Of a DNA stretch of 6,348 bases, positions 5,773 through 6,348 are shown piece after piece (position 1 is the first letter of the stretch; each line of letters begins with the position of its first letter). The notes beneath the pieces were generated by a model. The model worked only from the letters and a program-made list of their open reading frames with translations, searched no databases and was not told where the DNA came from. Position numbers and translations under genes: made by a program. Source of the stretch: Terriglobales bacterium (GTDB lineage Bacteria > Acidobacteriota > Terriglobia > Terriglobales > Acidobacteriaceae). Where the stretch lies: NCBI GenBank assembly GCA_019241735.1, contig JAFAWN010000350.1, positions 1 to 6,348 on the forward strand, written 5' to 3'.

Positions 5773-6348
5773 TTGGCGGGCGGGAGGTGCACGATCAAAC
5801 TCGCAAGTTATCGCGTATCAGGATCAGCAAGCTACGGTGTGGTGCTGGGAAACAGCATCGCTGATCTGAAAGCTGCGCTAAGAAATCACTTGGATTTACG
5901 AAGCCTGATGGGGACAGCGGACCTGGCGAAGGCCATTAATAGTGCACAAGACCAGGCTGCTACGGTCGATATCAAGGATGTGGAATGGCTGCCGGTGATT
6001 CCTAATCCCGACAAGATTCTCTGCGTTGGCGTTAACTATCGCGAACACATCCGTGAGATGGGTAGAAAGACGGAAAAATATCCCGTGATTTTTCTGCGGC
6101 TGGCGGCCAGCCAGGTAGGCCATCAGCAGCCGATAGTACGGCCCAAGGTCTCCGACAAACTGGACTTTGAGGGAGAGTTGGCGGTAATCATCGGACGAGC
6201 CGGACGGTACATTCCGGCGGAAAGAGCCGCGGAGCACATCGCGGGCTATTCGATCTATAACGATGCTACGATCCGCGACTGGCAGCTGCATACCCACCAA
6301 TTCACTCCCGGCAAAAATTTCCCGAGCACTGGCGCTTTTGGGCCATGG
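5773..6348 (+). CDS. Fumarylacetoacetate hydrolase (FAH) family protein, 3' end outside window
   Basis: An open frame runs to the window edge and is clearly FAH-family. It shows IKLASYRV at the N-terminus, GVVLGNSIADL, then PDKILCVGVNYREH, PVIFLRLAASQVGH, KLDFEGELAVIIGR with the metal-binding pair E-G-E, AGYSIYNDATIRDWQ with the metal-binding Asp, and TPGKNFPSTGAFGPW. About 190 residues are present of a usual 280-290. Relatives cleave C-C bonds in acylpyruvates and 2,4-diketo sugars, or act as hydratases or decarboxylases in aromatic or sugar breakdown; the exact substrate cannot be assigned. Start problem: homology puts the start at about 5791-5796, where the codons are ACG and ATC, not ATG. 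GTG 5787 is in another frame. TTG 5773 is the only conventional in-frame start upstream before the stop at 5764-5766, and it is used here provisionally. GTG 5839 or 5842 would cut the first strand. Fold assignment is confident; the start is not. Confidence 0.85.
   Translation, partial: MAGGRCTIKLASYRVSGSASYGVVLGNSIADLKAALRNHLDLRSLMGTADLAKAINSAQDQAATVDIKDVEWLPVIPNPDKILCVGVNYREHIREMGRKTEKYPVIFLRLAASQVGHQQPIVRPKVSDKLDFEGELAVIIGRAGRYIPAERAAEHIAGYSIYNDATIRDWQLHTHQFTPGKNFPSTGAFGPW
5782..5787 (+). promoter_or_regulatory. Candidate Shine-Dalgarno of the FAH-family gene
   Basis: GGGAGG is a good ribosome-binding core. It ends 6 bases before ATC 5794 and 3 bases before ACG 5791, which is where homology expects the start. 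It lies downstream of TTG 5773 and so cannot serve that codon. This leaves open whether a near-cognate start is used or an ATG has been lost. Confidence 0.4.

Noticed and set aside
4399..5910. A 12-bp direct repeat CGAAGCCTGATG at 4399-4410 and 5899-5910
   Set aside because: Both copies encode Arg-Ser-Leu-Met in ordinary coding sequence of unrelated proteins. There is no flanking similarity, so it is best explained by chance.
5896..6300. A 134-codon open frame on the - strand at the window end
   Set aside because: It is antisense to the FAH-family frame, whose metal-binding and GKNF motifs clearly mark the + strand as coding.

Overview
The window looks like ordinary chromosomal DNA from a Gram-negative bacterium. 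Acidobacteriota (Koribacter/Terriglobia-like) is my best guess. This rests on moderately GC-rich codon use, a Tat-exported MsrP with its MsrQ partner, a lipoprotein built from FSNSSLNG-type repeats of a kind I associate with acidobacterial genomes, and a small helix-hairpin-helix lipoprotein of a type I also remember from that phylum. The lineage is inferred from recall; there is no rRNA gene or other direct marker. All supported genes lie on the + strand.

Layout: (1) 3-137, the hydrophilic C-terminal tail of a gene that starts outside the window. (2) 205-1164 msrP and 1308-1967 msrQ, the periplasmic methionine-sulfoxide reductase catalytic subunit and its heme-binding membrane partner, separated by 143 bp. 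(3) 1968-2211, a gene-free leader with an inverted repeat and a good Shine-Dalgarno. (4) 2212-3714, a lipoprotein with four divergent tandem repeats, followed by a 15-bp tandem repeat and a convincing intrinsic terminator (3765-3811). (5) 3890-4246, a small lipoprotein carrying a ComEA-like helix-hairpin-helix domain. (6) 4324-5700, an alkaline-phosphatase-superfamily phosphodiesterase. (7) From about 5773 to the window end, the N-terminal two-thirds of a fumarylacetoacetate-hydrolase-family enzyme whose start codon is not canonical where homology would place it.

Functionally, MsrPQ form one module: MsrQ passes electrons from the membrane to the molybdenum cofactor of MsrP, which repairs oxidised methionines in envelope proteins. 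The two following lipoproteins are possible MsrP clients only because they also sit in the envelope. The terminator separates the repeat lipoprotein from the downstream genes. The last three genes could be co-transcribed but share no obvious pathway.

I did not find a mobile element, CRISPR array, RNA gene or clear new system. The points most worth a second look are the repeat lipoprotein, the lipid-anchored helix-hairpin-helix protein, the missing start codon of the last gene, and the tandem repeat beside the terminator.
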